Shown: positions 56,228-64,000 of the stretch, piece after piece | Position numbering within the stretch: the stretch's first letter is position 1 | Layout of the letters: each line of letters starts with the position of its first letter | DNA from: Caulobacter sp. | GTDB taxonomy: Bacteria > Pseudomonadota > Alphaproteobacteria > Caulobacterales > Caulobacteraceae | Direction of reading: 5' to 3' | Length of the DNA stretch: 64,000 nucleotides | Assembly (NCBI GenBank): GCA_016125585.1 | Contig: WGLL01000009.1 | Coordinates: 62,001 to 126,000 of the forward strand | Program-made: the position numbers and the translations under genes | Notes under the pieces: model-generated | Database searches by the model: none | The model's input: only the letters and a program-made list of their open reading frames with translations | What the model was told of the DNA's origin: nothing

Positions 56228-57940
56228 TCAGGCGGGCGCGCCACCGAATCTTTCAGCCCATTCGGCCACCTGCTCGTCCTCGATCTTCCTGAACAGCACC
56301 TCGGGCGCGCGGATCGCCTGGCCGACCGACAGCCGGTTCAGCTCGACGGCCGCCCCTTCCGAAGGCCAGTCCAGCGGCCAGCCCTGCCCGAAGGCCTCGG
56401 CGATCTTCTCGGCCGCGAACGGTATGAACGGCGCCGACAGGCGAGCATAGAGCGCGGCCAGGTTCAGCGCCGTGCGCACCACGACAGCGGCCCGCGCCGG
56501 ATCGGTCTTGATCGCCGTCCAGGGCGCCGCCACCTGCAGATACTCGTTGCCGAGCACCCAGAGCGCCCGGAGCGACTGGGCGGCCTTGCGCATCTCGATG
56601 GCGTCCAGCTGGGCGGTCAGATCGGCAATGCCGGCGTCCAGGTCGTCATACAGCTTCAGCTCCAGCTCGCCGGCCTCGCCGCCTTCCGGGACCACGCCCT
56701 CGAACTTGCTCTCGGCGAACTTGGCGATGCGGTTGACGAAGTTGCCCAGCACATCGGCCAGATCCTTGTTCACCGACGACTGGAACTGCTCCCAGGTGAA
56801 GGCGGTGTCGGATCCTTCCGGAGCGTTGGCCGTCAGGTACCAGCGCCACAGATCCGGCGGCAGCAGGTCGAGGGCGGCATCCATGAAGACGCCGCGCCGC
56901 TCGCTGGTCGAGAACTTGCCGCCGTACCAGTTGAGCCAGTTGAAGGCCTTGAGCCGGTCGACCGTCTTCCACGGCTCCTCAGAGCCCAGGATGGTCGCCG
57001 GGAAGCTGACGGTGTGGAAGGCGACGTTGTCCTTGCCCATGAACTGGACGTATTCGAGATCGGTCGCGCCCTTGTCCTCGCGCCACCAACGCTCCCAGTC
57101 GGCGCCGGTCGCCTCGGCCCATTCGACGGTGGCGCCGATGTATTCGATCGGGGCGTCGAACCAGACGTAGAAGACCTTGTCCTCGAAGCCGGGACGCGGG
57201 GTGCCGTCCTTCATCACCGGAATGCCCCAGGCCAGGTCGCGGGTGATTCCGCGGTCGATCAGCCCCTCGTCCAGGTGCTTGTAGGCGATGGAACGGGCGA
57301 GGTTGGGCCAGTCGGCGCTGTTGGCGTCGACCCAGGCGCGGATGCGGTCCTCGATCTTTGTCTGCAGCAGATAGAGGTGGCGGGTGTCGCGGACCTCGAT
57401 GTTCCGCGAGCCGCTGATCACGCTGTAGGGCTCGATCAGATCGACCGGGTCCAGCAGATTGCCGCAGTTGTCGCACTGGTCGCCGCGGGCCTTGGGATAG
57501 GCGCAGTGGGGGCAGATGCCCTCGACATAGCGGTCGGGCAGGAAGCGCCGGTCATCGATGGAATAGACCATCTTGTCGGTCCGCTCCTCGATCAGACCCC
57601 TGGACTCCAGAACCTCGGCGAAGTGCTGGGTCAGGCGATGGTTGGGCGGGTTGGAGCTGCGGCCGAACCAGTCGAAGGACAGGCCGAAGGCGCGGCTGAT
57701 GTCATGCTGCAGGGCATGCTGCTCGTCGCAGTAGGTGCGGACATCCTGACCGGCGGCGGCGGCGGCCAGTTCGGCCGGCGTGCCGTGTTCATCCGTGGCG
57801 CAGATGTACAGCACCTCCCTGCCCCGGGCGCGCAGGAAGCGGGCGAACACATCGGCGGGCAGCATCGAGCCGGCCAGATTGCCGAGGTGCTTGATCCCGT
57901 TGATGTACGGCAGGGCGGAGGTGATGAGAACGCGCGTCAT
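56228..57940 (-). CDS. metG: Methionyl-tRNA synthetase
   Basis: The 570-residue enzyme charges tRNA-Met. It has the HIGH-type motif as KHLGNL, zinc-knuckle cysteines CPHC and CDNC (about 140-160), the [11 protein letters not shown] segment, and KFSTS as the KMSKS equivalent. An anticodon-binding helical domain follows. It has no C-terminal EMAP domain. The ATG at 57940 gives the classic [16 protein letters not shown] start; a longer upstream frame is not supported. Alphaproteobacterial metG is usually between holB and tatD; here it stands alone, divergent from the polyamine transport operon and downstream of a hairpin-rich repeat. Confidence 0.97.
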   Translation of the reverse strand: MTRVLITSALPYINGIKHLGNLAGSMLPADVFARFLRARGREVLYICATDEHGTPAELAAAAAGQDVRTYCDEQHALQHDISRAFGLSFDWFGRSSNPPNHRLTQHFAEVLESRGLIEERTDKMVYSIDDRRFLPDRYVEGICPHCAYPKARGDQCDNCGNLLDPVDLIEPYSVISGSRNIEVRDTRHLYLLQTKIEDRIRAWVDANSADWPNLARSIAYKHLDEGLIDRGITRDLAWGIPVMKDGTPRPGFEDKVFYVWFDAPIEYIGATVEWAEATGADWERWWREDKGATDLEYVQFMGKDNVAFHTVSFPATILGSEEPWKTVDRLKAFNWLNWYGGKFSTSERRGVFMDAALDLLPPDLWRWYLTANAPEGSDTAFTWEQFQSSVNKDLADVLGNFVNRIAKFAESKFEGVVPEGGEAGELELKLYDDLDAGIADLTAQLDAIEMRKAAQSLRALWVLGNEYLQVAAPWTAIKTDPARAAVVVRTALNLAALYARLSAPFIPFAAEKIAEAFGQGWPLDWPSEGAAVELNRLSVGQAIRAPEVLFRKIEDEQVAEWAERFGGAPA

Positions 57941-58109
57941 GGGGCGCGGATATAGGCGAGCGCCGCGCGAAATGACAGCGGGGCGTTGCGACCGCTCGAT
58001 CGCCTCTCCGGCAGGCAGCTGCGGGACGCCTGCTCCCGGCGTGTCAAAACCGCTTAACCACGGCCGTGCAGGCCCTATAACTGTCGCCACTGATTTGCGG
58101 GAGAGCGGG

Positions 58110-59234
58110 ATGCTGGGAACGACAACACGGCGGCTGGCGATGATCGCGGCCGCCGCGGCGATGGTGGCTCTGGCCGGATGCGGCGGCGGCGACAAGCCTT
58201 CCAGCGCCAAATCGGACACCCTGAAGATCTACAACTGGTCGGACTACATCGATCCGGAAATCCTGGCGGACTTCACCAAGGAGACAGGGATCAAGGTTGT
58301 CTACGACACCTTTGATTCCAACGAGGTGCTGGAGACCAAGGTCCTGACCGGCGGCACGGGCTACGACATCGTCGTGCCCTCCAACCACAACCTGCCGCGC
58401 TACATCACCGCCAAGGCGATCCAGCCGCTGGACGTCTCCAGGCTGCCCAACCGCAAGAACCTCTGGCCCGACCTGATGCACCGGATGGACGCCTTCGATC
58501 CGGGCGCGAAGTACAACATCCCCTACATGTGGGGCACCATGGGCATCGGCTACAACAAGGCCGAGGTCGCCAAGCGCCTGCCGGGGGTCAACGTCGACAG
58601 CTGGTCGGTGGTCCTGGACCCGAAGAACCTGGCCAGGCTCAAGGACTGCGGAGTCTATTTCCTCGACGCGCCGGAGGACATGTATTCGGTCACCCTCAAC
58701 TACATGGGCAAGGATCCCAATTCGCGCGATCCGGCGGACTACGAGGCCGCCACGGCCCTGCTGATGAAGCTTAGGCCCTATGTGACCAAGTTCCATTCGT
58801 CGGAATACATCAACGCCCTGGCCAACGGCGACGCCTGCGTGGTGGTCGGCTACAGCGGCGACATCCTGCAGGCCCGCGACCGCGCCGACGAGGCCAAGAA
58901 CGGAGTCGAGGTCGGCTATGCCGTGCCCAGGGAAGGCAGCCAGGTCTGGTTCGACGTCTTCACCATTCCGGCCGACGCGCCCAATCCCGACGCCGCCTAC
59001 CGGTTCCTCGACTACATGCTGCGGCCCGAGGTCATCGCCAAGGCTTCCAATTTCACCAACTACGCCAACCCCAACCAGGCCGCGACGCCGCTGGTCAGCG
59101 AAGAGCTGCGCAACGACCCGACCGTCTATCCCACGCCTCAGGTTTTCGAGCGGCTGTTCGTCACCACGGCCAAGGACCAGGACCTGCTGCGCGTGGTCAA
59201 CCGGAACTGGACCCGGGTGCTGACCGGGCAATGA
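58110..59234 (+). CDS. potF: Polyamine ABC transporter, substrate-binding lipoprotein
   Basis: The 374-residue protein is a PotD/PotF-type binding lipoprotein. Its signal peptide ends in lipobox L-A-G-C, and the mature part has [41 protein letters not shown] and [12 protein letters not shown]. It would bind putrescine or spermidine in the periplasm. I chose the ATG at 58110, preceded by GGGAGAG, because it starts a proper signal peptide. Its stop overlaps the ATPase gene (ATGA). It heads the operon potF-G-H-I. Confidence 0.92.
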   Translation: MLGTTTRRLAMIAAAAAMVALAGCGGGDKPSSAKSDTLKIYNWSDYIDPEILADFTKETGIKVVYDTFDSNEVLETKVLTGGTGYDIVVPSNHNLPRYITAKAIQPLDVSRLPNRKNLWPDLMHRMDAFDPGAKYNIPYMWGTMGIGYNKAEVAKRLPGVNVDSWSVVLDPKNLARLKDCGVYFLDAPEDMYSVTLNYMGKDPNSRDPADYEAATALLMKLRPYVTKFHSSEYINALANGDACVVVGYSGDILQARDRADEAKNGVEVGYAVPREGSQVWFDVFTIPADAPNPDAAYRFLDYMLRPEVIAKASNFTNYANPNQAATPLVSEELRNDPTVYPTPQVFERLFVTTAKDQDLLRVVNRNWTRVLTGQ

Positions 59235-60427
59235 GCGAACCGGGCGCGGGCAAGCCGGCAAAAGCGAGGGCCAACGGCGGCCGGCGCCTGAACATCGGCG
59301 CCGTCCGGTCCAGCTTTGCGCCCTGGAACGATCCGTCGGCCGTTCCGCTGGTCCGCTTCGAGGGCGTCGGCAAGCGGTTCGGCGATCAGGTCGCGGTCGA
59401 GGATCTGTCGCTGGAAATCTATCCGGGTGAATTCTTCGCCCTGCTGGGGCCCTCCGGTTGCGGCAAGACCACCCTGATGCGGATGCTGGCCGGGTTCGAG
59501 ACTCCCGACACCGGACGGATCACCCTGGCCGGCGAGGATCTGGCCGGCGTGCCGCCGCACCGGCGGCCGGTGAACATGATGTTCCAGAGCTATGCCCTGT
59601 TCCCGCATCTGAGCGTCGAGCAGAACATCGCCTTTGGCCTCAAGCAGGAGGGCCTTCCCAAGGCGGAAATCGCCGCCCGGGTGGTGGAGATGCTCGATCT
59701 GGTCAAGATGGCCCCCTTCGCCCGCCGTCGCCCCGACCAGCTGTCGGGCGGCCAGAAGCAGAGGGTCGCCCTGGCCCGCGCCGTGGCCCGCAAGCCCAAG
59801 ATGCTGCTGCTCGACGAGCCTCTGGGGGCGCTGGACAAGAAGCTGCGCGAGGAGACCCAGTTCGAGCTGATGGACCTGCAGGTCGAGCTTGGCGTGACCT
59901 TTCTCATCGTCACCCACGACCAGGAGGAAGCCATGGTCATGGCCGATCGCATCGCGGTGATGCGCGAGGGACGGATCGCCCAGATCGGTCGTCCCGAGGA
60001 AGTCTATGAGACGCCGGCCAACCGCTACGTCGCCGAATTCCTCGGCGATGTGAATCTTTTCGACGCCAGGGTTTCGCAGATCGATCATCCGATGGCGCGC
60101 CTTGAGGCCGCCGAGAGCCTCGAGGGCTTCTTTGTGCTGGATGACGACTGCCCCGCGGCGGGGTCCGCGGTCAGCCTGGCGGTCCGGCCCGAGAAGATGC
60201 GGATCAGCCTGGAGGCGCCGCCGCAGGGAACCCACAACGTCCTCGCCGGCGAGATCTGGGATATCGGCTACACCGGCGACTGGACCAACTACATCGTCGA
60301 ATTGCCGGGCGAGCGGCTGATCCGGGTGGCCCGCGCCAACGCCAGCCGCTTCGTCGAGCGGCCGATCGGCTGGGACGACAAGGTCTATGTGACCTTCGAT
60401 CCCGACGCCGGCGTGGTGCTCGGTTGA
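59231..60427 (+). CDS. potG: Polyamine ABC transporter, ATP-binding subunit
   Basis: The 398-residue ATPase has Walker [10 protein letters not shown], signature LSGGQKQR and Walker [12 protein letters not shown], then the switch His in [18 protein letters not shown]-terminal TOBE_2 domain follows (about 300-398), typical of PotA/PotG. It powers import through the two permeases encoded next. The N-terminal 40 residues are a low-complexity lead-in rather than part of the ATPase fold. The start overlaps the binding-protein gene by 4 nt. Confidence 0.95.
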   Translation: MSEPGAGKPAKARANGGRRLNIGAVRSSFAPWNDPSAVPLVRFEGVGKRFGDQVAVEDLSLEIYPGEFFALLGPSGCGKTTLMRMLAGFETPDTGRITLAGEDLAGVPPHRRPVNMMFQSYALFPHLSVEQNIAFGLKQEGLPKAEIAARVVEMLDLVKMAPFARRRPDQLSGGQKQRVALARAVARKPKMLLLDEPLGALDKKLREETQFELMDLQVELGVTFLIVTHDQEEAMVMADRIAVMREGRIAQIGRPEEVYETPANRYVAEFLGDVNLFDARVSQIDHPMARLEAAESLEGFFVLDDDCPAAGSAVSLAVRPEKMRISLEAPPQGTHNVLAGEIWDIGYTGDWTNYIVELPGERLIRVARANASRFVERPIGWDDKVYVTFDPDAGVVLG

Positions 60428-60449
60428 CCCGGCCGCTGGAGGGGCGGTC

Positions 60450-61343
60450 ATGAAGGCGTCCTGGCCCCGGCCATCGGCCCTCATTCCCTATCTGTGGCTG
60501 GCGATCTTCTTCGCCCTCCCCTTCCTGCTGGTGTTTCGCCTGTCGCTGTCCGACAGCGCCCTCTCGATCCCGCCCTATGCGCCGCAGATTGACTGGAGCG
60601 GCGGCCTTGCGGGATTCCGGCGGTTCCTCGCCGGCCTGGATTTCGACACCTATGGCCGACTGGTCAGCGACCACCTCTATATCAAGGCCTATATTTCCAG
60701 CCTGTCCTTCGCCGCCCAGGGCACGCTCTTCGCCCTGCTGATCGGCTATCCCATGGCCTACGGCATGGCGCGCTGCCGACCCCAGACCCGTAATCTGCTG
60801 CTGATGCTGGTGATCCTGCCCTTCTGGACCAGCTTTCTGATCCGGGTCTATGCCTGGGTCGGCATTCTCAAGCCCGAGGGCCTTCTCAATGCCGGCCTCG
60901 GCCTGCTCGGCCTGCCCAACATCGACCTGCTCTACACCCCGGCGGCCGTTCAGATCGGCCTCGTCTACAGCTACCTGCCCTTCATGGTGCTGCCCCTCTA
61001 CGCGGTGCTGGAGAAGCAGGACCACACCCTGCTCGAAGCCGCCGCCGATCTCGGATCGCCGCCGTGGAAGAGCTTCTGGCAGGTGACGTTTCCGCTCTCG
61101 ATCCCCGGCGTGGTCGCCGGCTGTCTGCTCTGTTTCATCCCCATGGTCGGAGAGTTCGTCATTCCCGACCTGCTCGGCGGCCCGGGCTCGTTGATGATCG
61201 GCCGCTCGATCTGGATGGAATTCTTCGCCAACCGCGACTGGCCCTTCGCCTCGGCGGTCGCCGTCGCCCTCCTGATCATGCTGGTGCCGCCGATCGTCCT
61301 CTATCAGCGCCAGCAGGTCAGGGCGCTGGAGGCCGGCCGATGA
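60450..61343 (+). CDS. potH: Polyamine ABC transporter, permease 1
   Basis: The 297-residue permease of the PotB/PotH type has six transmembrane helices. The EAA loop reads EAAADLGSPPWKSFWQVTFPLSIPG, which contacts the ATPase, and it ends PFASAVAVALLIMLVPP. The start is 22 bp after the ATPase stop and has GGAGGGGCG upstream. It forms the channel with the second permease. The stop overlaps the next start by 4 nt. Confidence 0.95.
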   Translation: MKASWPRPSALIPYLWLAIFFALPFLLVFRLSLSDSALSIPPYAPQIDWSGGLAGFRRFLAGLDFDTYGRLVSDHLYIKAYISSLSFAAQGTLFALLIGYPMAYGMARCRPQTRNLLLMLVILPFWTSFLIRVYAWVGILKPEGLLNAGLGLLGLPNIDLLYTPAAVQIGLVYSYLPFMVLPLYAVLEKQDHTLLEAAADLGSPPWKSFWQVTFPLSIPGVVAGCLLCFIPMVGEFVIPDLLGGPGSLMIGRSIWMEFFANRDWPFASAVAVALLIMLVPPIVLYQRQQVRALEAGR

Positions 61344-62143
61344 AACGCGGCGCCTCGGTCTTCAACCTGGTCTCGCTGACGGCCGGCTTCGCCTTCCTCT
61401 ATCTGCCGATCCTGCTGCTGGTCATCTGGTCGTTCAACGCCAGCCGGCTGGTCACGGTCTGGGGCGGCTTCTCCACCCGCTGGTACGGCAGCCTGTTCCA
61501 TAATGAGCAGCTGATGGGCGCGGCCTGGGTCACCCTGCGGGTCGGTCTGGTCAGCGCCACCCTGGCGACGGTGCTGGGAACCCTGGCGGCTGTCGCCCTG
61601 ACCCGGCATGGACGCTTCCTCGGCCGCACCCTGTTTTCGGGCATGAGCTACGCGCCCCTGGTGATGCCCGAGGTGATCATGGGTCTCAGCCTGCTGCTGC
61701 TGTTCGTCGCCCTGAAGGTCGATCGCGGGTTGCTGACAGTCACCCTGGCCCACACGACCCTGACCATGGCCTATGTCACGGTGGTGGTGCAGTCGCGGCT
61801 GGCGACCTTCGACCGCTCCCTGGAAGAAGCGGCCCAGGACCTGGGTTGCACCCCGGCCCGCGCCTTCTGGAGCGTCACCCTGCCCAACATCCTGCCCGCC
61901 GTCCTGGCCGGATGGATGCTGGCCTTTACCCTGTCGCTGGACGATCTGGTGGTGGCCAGCTTCACCAGCGGCCCGGGCGCCACGACCCTGCCGATGCGCA
62001 TCTACAGCCAGGTGCGGCTGGGCGTCTCGCCGGAGATCAACGCGGTCTGCACCCTGCTGATCGGGGCCGTGGCCGTCGGGGTCATCTGCTGGTCGCTGGC
62101 GAGCAAGTGGCGGACGGCCGCCGGGCGACAGCCCCCGGCATAG
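61340..62143 (+). CDS. potI: Polyamine ABC transporter, permease 2
   Basis: The 267-residue permease of the PotC/PotI type has six transmembrane helices and the EAA loop LEEAAQDLGCTPARAFWSVTLPNILP. It has a characteristic LSLDDLVVASFTSGPGATTLPM segment shared by PotC/PotI proteins. The ATG at 61340 overlaps the potH stop and gives the usual N-terminus. It is the last gene of the operon. The gap to the convergent PHA-system gene is 3 bp, with no terminator between. Confidence 0.95.
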   Translation: MKRGASVFNLVSLTAGFAFLYLPILLLVIWSFNASRLVTVWGGFSTRWYGSLFHNEQLMGAAWVTLRVGLVSATLATVLGTLAAVALTRHGRFLGRTLFSGMSYAPLVMPEVIMGLSLLLLFVALKVDRGLLTVTLAHTTLTMAYVTVVVQSRLATFDRSLEEAAQDLGCTPARAFWSVTLPNILPAVLAGWMLAFTLSLDDLVVASFTSGPGATTLPMRIYSQVRLGVSPEINAVCTLLIGAVAVGVICWSLASKWRTAAGRQPPA

Positions 62144-62146
62144 CGG

Positions 62147-62455
62147 CTATTTCAACAGCAGTCGGGCTTCATCCTGGACCTTGTCCTTCACCTTGCCGGC
62201 GAACATCGCCAGGAATCCCGGCAGGGCGATGTCCAGCCGCACCGCGTCATCCAGCACGTCCAGGGTGCCGTTGATGGTCTGGCCCATGGCCACGGCGGTG
62301 AAGATCATGCGGTCGCCGTCCCAGGACTTTTCGACCTTGGCCTGGCCGCCGCCGGCGAACTGCTGCTCGATACGGCCAAAGCCGCTCTCGATCCGGGCGC
62401 GGGCCTGATCCTTGCCCAGTTGGTGAGGGATGGTGATGGTCAATGGCTTGGCCAT
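62147..62455 (-). CDS. Polyhydroxyalkanoic acid system family protein
   Basis: The 102-residue protein matches the PHA_gran_rgn-type small protein: KPLTITIPHQLGKDQARARIE, a central WDGDRMIFTAVAMGQTINGTLDVLDD, and FAGKVKDKVQDEARLLLK. Family members are annotated by association with polyhydroxyalkanoate granules; the real role is unclear. The fold is small alpha/beta and cytosolic, without a signal. The start is the ATG at 62455, preceded by GGAG. It lies between the polyamine operon and tRNA-Thr, facing away from the tRNA. Confidence 0.8.
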   Translation of the reverse strand: MAKPLTITIPHQLGKDQARARIESGFGRIEQQFAGGGQAKVEKSWDGDRMIFTAVAMGQTINGTLDVLDDAVRLDIALPGFLAMFAGKVKDKVQDEARLLLK

Positions 62456-62547
62456 GGAAGCTCCTTGCTCGAGCGCGTGAGTTGGGGGCTGGACGCGCGC
62501 CCCGGTTTGTCGCATTTGGGCGCCCGCGACAGGGCGCACAAGCGCTT

Positions 62548-62623
62548 GCCGGCTTAGCTCAGATGGTAGAGCAGCGGTTTTGTAAACCGAAGGTCGCGGG
62601 TTCGATCCCTGCAGCCGGCACCA
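62548..62623 (+). tRNA. tRNA-Thr (anticodon UGU)
   Basis: The 76 nt include an encoded CCA. The acceptor GCCGGC pairs with GCCGGC, the D-arm is GCTCAGATGGTAGAGC, the anticodon loop is TTTGTAA with anticodon TGT at 62581-62583, and the T-loop is TTCGATC. The outermost anticodon-stem pair (27-43) is a G-A mismatch; the rest is canonical. It reads ACA and other ACN codons. Confidence 0.96.
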
Positions 62624-62627
62624 ATGA

Positions 62628-63884
62628 TCACCTGCGGGGCGCGCCGCTCGCCAGCGCCTCAATGTCGCTGACGGCCACGCCGATCACCTCGATGTCCTCC
62701 TTGTTGCGGGAATAGGCGACCAGCAGTCGCCCCCCGTGCTCCAGCAGTTGCGGATACTGGTAGCCCGGCGTCTTGCGATTGCCGAAGGCGCGGCGCGCCG
62801 TGGGCTCGTCCAGCAGGATGGCCATGGCCGTGAAGCTGAGGCCGTCCCGCGAGACGGACAGGGCCAGGGGGCTCCGCTCCTTGTTGTCCGGCCGGGGGTT
62901 GGACACCATCACATACAGTCCCCCGCTCAGCCGCAGACCGGCCATCTTGGAGCTGGCGTCGGGGAAGTTCGTCCGGCGGGGCCTGGTCCAGACCGCGCCA
63001 TCGGCGCTGCCCATGGCCCGATAGAGCCGCCGGCCGCTGTTGTCGCGATAGAGGGCCGTCAGCCGACCATCCGGCAGCGCCCACCAGATGGGTTCATCCA
63101 GCTGCGGCCGGATCCGCATCGGCAGGGGAATGCGCAGCCAGGACTTCCAGGCCTCGCCGGCCGGCCGGCGTTCCGCGGGCGTCGCGGGCCATAGCCGCCA
63201 CTCCCAGCGGGCCGATGGCGGCGGCACGGCGATCGGGGTCCAGCTGTTCCAGGCGGCTGCCCCGCCCTTAAGGAAGCCAGGCCGCATGGCGCTGTCGCGG
63301 CTGGACTCGAACCAGGCGCCATCGGCCAGCCTGCGCGGCGGAAAATTGGTAATGACCCCGGGCGCCAGCGTCCCGCGCAGGCGCCAGGGCTGGTCCGGTT
63401 CATCGCCCGGCGCGAAGGCCAGCATCTTCAGGTCGGACCCGAAGTAGTCGCCTTCATGGTCGCTCGAGACCAGAGCCAGGGTTTCATCGCCGCGCCGCCA
63501 GTAGCCGCGGGCGAAGTAGCGCTGGCCGGGCGGCGGCGGCGGCGTCAGGAAGGTCGGTTTAGACCAGGTCAGACCATCGTTGCTGACCGCCCGCATCACC
63601 CGCGAGCCGGCCTCGCCCTCATGCACCGCGCCGGAGGTCCACATGATGACGAACCGCTGGCCGTCGTATTCCAGGTAGTTGTGGATGTTGAAGGCCGACA
63701 CGCCGGGCTGACCCCGGAACACCACGCCCCGGGTGACCGGCAGACGCGGCAGACCGGACCAGGCGGCCTTGTCCGCAACGGGCCTCACCTCCCGCGCCGC
63801 CAGCAGGGGCGGCTGCGAGGGGCCGCAGGCGGCGAGGGCCAGGGCCAGGGCCGCCGCCAGTCCGATAACGATCCTGCTGTTCAT
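62628..63884 (-). CDS. Sialidase-like (BNR/Asp-box) lipoprotein
   Basis: The 418-residue lipoprotein (signal peptide with L-A-A-C, Cys20) has a six-bladed propeller look with Asp-box-like motifs: SNDGLTWSKPTF, SADGAVWTRP and SRDGLSFTAM. FRGQPGVSAFNIHNYLEYDG and DRDNSGRR-type loops are also typical of exo-sialidase-like proteins. It may act on sugars at the cell surface, but the catalytic Asp/Tyr/Arg set cannot be confirmed by eye. The ATG at 63884 is preferred as the start of the signal peptide; a further upstream ATG exists. It is convergent with tRNA-Thr. Confidence 0.8.
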   Translation of the reverse strand: MNSRIVIGLAAALALALAACGPSQPPLLAAREVRPVADKAAWSGLPRLPVTRGVVFRGQPGVSAFNIHNYLEYDGQRFVIMWTSGAVHEGEAGSRVMRAVSNDGLTWSKPTFLTPPPPPGQRYFARGYWRRGDETLALVSSDHEGDYFGSDLKMLAFAPGDEPDQPWRLRGTLAPGVITNFPPRRLADGAWFESSRDSAMRPGFLKGGAAAWNSWTPIAVPPPSARWEWRLWPATPAERRPAGEAWKSWLRIPLPMRIRPQLDEPIWWALPDGRLTALYRDNSGRRLYRAMGSADGAVWTRPRRTNFPDASSKMAGLRLSGGLYVMVSNPRPDNKERSPLALSVSRDGLSFTAMAILLDEPTARRAFGNRKTPGYQYPQLLEHGGRLLVAYSRNKEDIEVIGVAVSDIEALASGAPRR

Positions 63885-63964
63885 GCCGCCCTGCCCCATC
63901 GCTCCAGCCATAGTCGATGGGCGGGGGGCCTGACAAACCCTCCGCCGCCTGCTCTATGCGCGCC

Positions 63965-64000
63965 ATGACCGCCACGCCGATCCAGATCTTCATCGACGCC
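63965..64000 (+). CDS. Start of a YaiI/YqxD-family (DUF188) gene, cut by window edge
   Basis: Only 12 codons are visible (MTATPIQIFIDA). The family begins with a hydrophobic strand followed by IDADACPVK, so the visible end IQIFIDA fits well, but twelve residues cannot prove it. It would be read away from the sialidase-like gene with an 80 bp divergent gap. Confidence 0.45.
   Translation, partial: MTATPIQIFIDA

Overview
The window is a high-GC, gene-dense bacterial chromosome segment. It most likely comes from an alphaproteobacterium of the order Caulobacterales, close to Caulobacter or Phenylobacterium. The best evidence is a PopA-type protein at 49-50 kb, a receiver-receiver-degenerate GGDEF regulator of the Caulobacter cell cycle whose Asp55 and Arg357 fall at the residue numbers I recall for the Caulobacter protein. 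The alphaproteobacterial dusB-ntrB-ntrC-ntrY-ntrX-dat-hfq-hflX block and a bifunctional ispDF gene agree with this. Starts are a mix of ATG, GTG and TTG, and many genes overlap by 4 nt.

Layout. 0-1.5 kb: a truncated lipoprotein with a polyglycine linker and a prepilin peptidase. 1.8-7.8 kb: an isolated cluster of a soluble VirD4/TraG-like ATPase and an unknown protein, with a large divergent AAA/STAND-type ATPase that ends 5 bp from the 3' end of tRNA-Ser(UGA). 8-12.2 kb: rlpA-tmk-holB-tatD-MBL hydrolase; metG, usually between holB and tatD in alphaproteobacteria, is instead at 56-58 kb. 12.2-16.6 kb: GST, VOC protein, HU, a periplasmic protein, a sugar-type GPH transporter and mazG. 16.6-28.2 kb: the Hfq/HflX/Ntr block and ispDF. 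28.1-36 kb: a fused membrane/spermidine-synthase-like protein, CinA-type amidohydrolase, and a DabA-DabB inorganic-carbon pump with a divergent LysR regulator.

36-42.4 kb is the accessory region. It begins with two decayed genes (a peptidase M1 C-terminal scrap and a VOC gene broken by an amber codon). An island of visibly lower GC follows: a winged-helix/protein kinase/TPR fusion protein, divergent from two paralogous membrane proteins and a lipoprotein. I recognise no described system with this content.

42.4-64 kb returns to core genes: enolase, an enoyl-CoA hydratase-family protein, L32, pyrG, secG, popA, a DsbA-family protein, tpiA, a PpiD-like chaperone, trpE, metG, a polyamine ABC transporter operon, a PHA-system protein, tRNA-Thr(UGU), a sialidase-like lipoprotein and the first codons of a YaiI/YqxD-type gene.

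Two candidate undescribed systems deserve follow-up: the 1.8-7.8 kb ATPase module and the 36.9-42.0 kb kinase/membrane-protein module. I found no CRISPR array, insertion sequence, integrase or rRNA.
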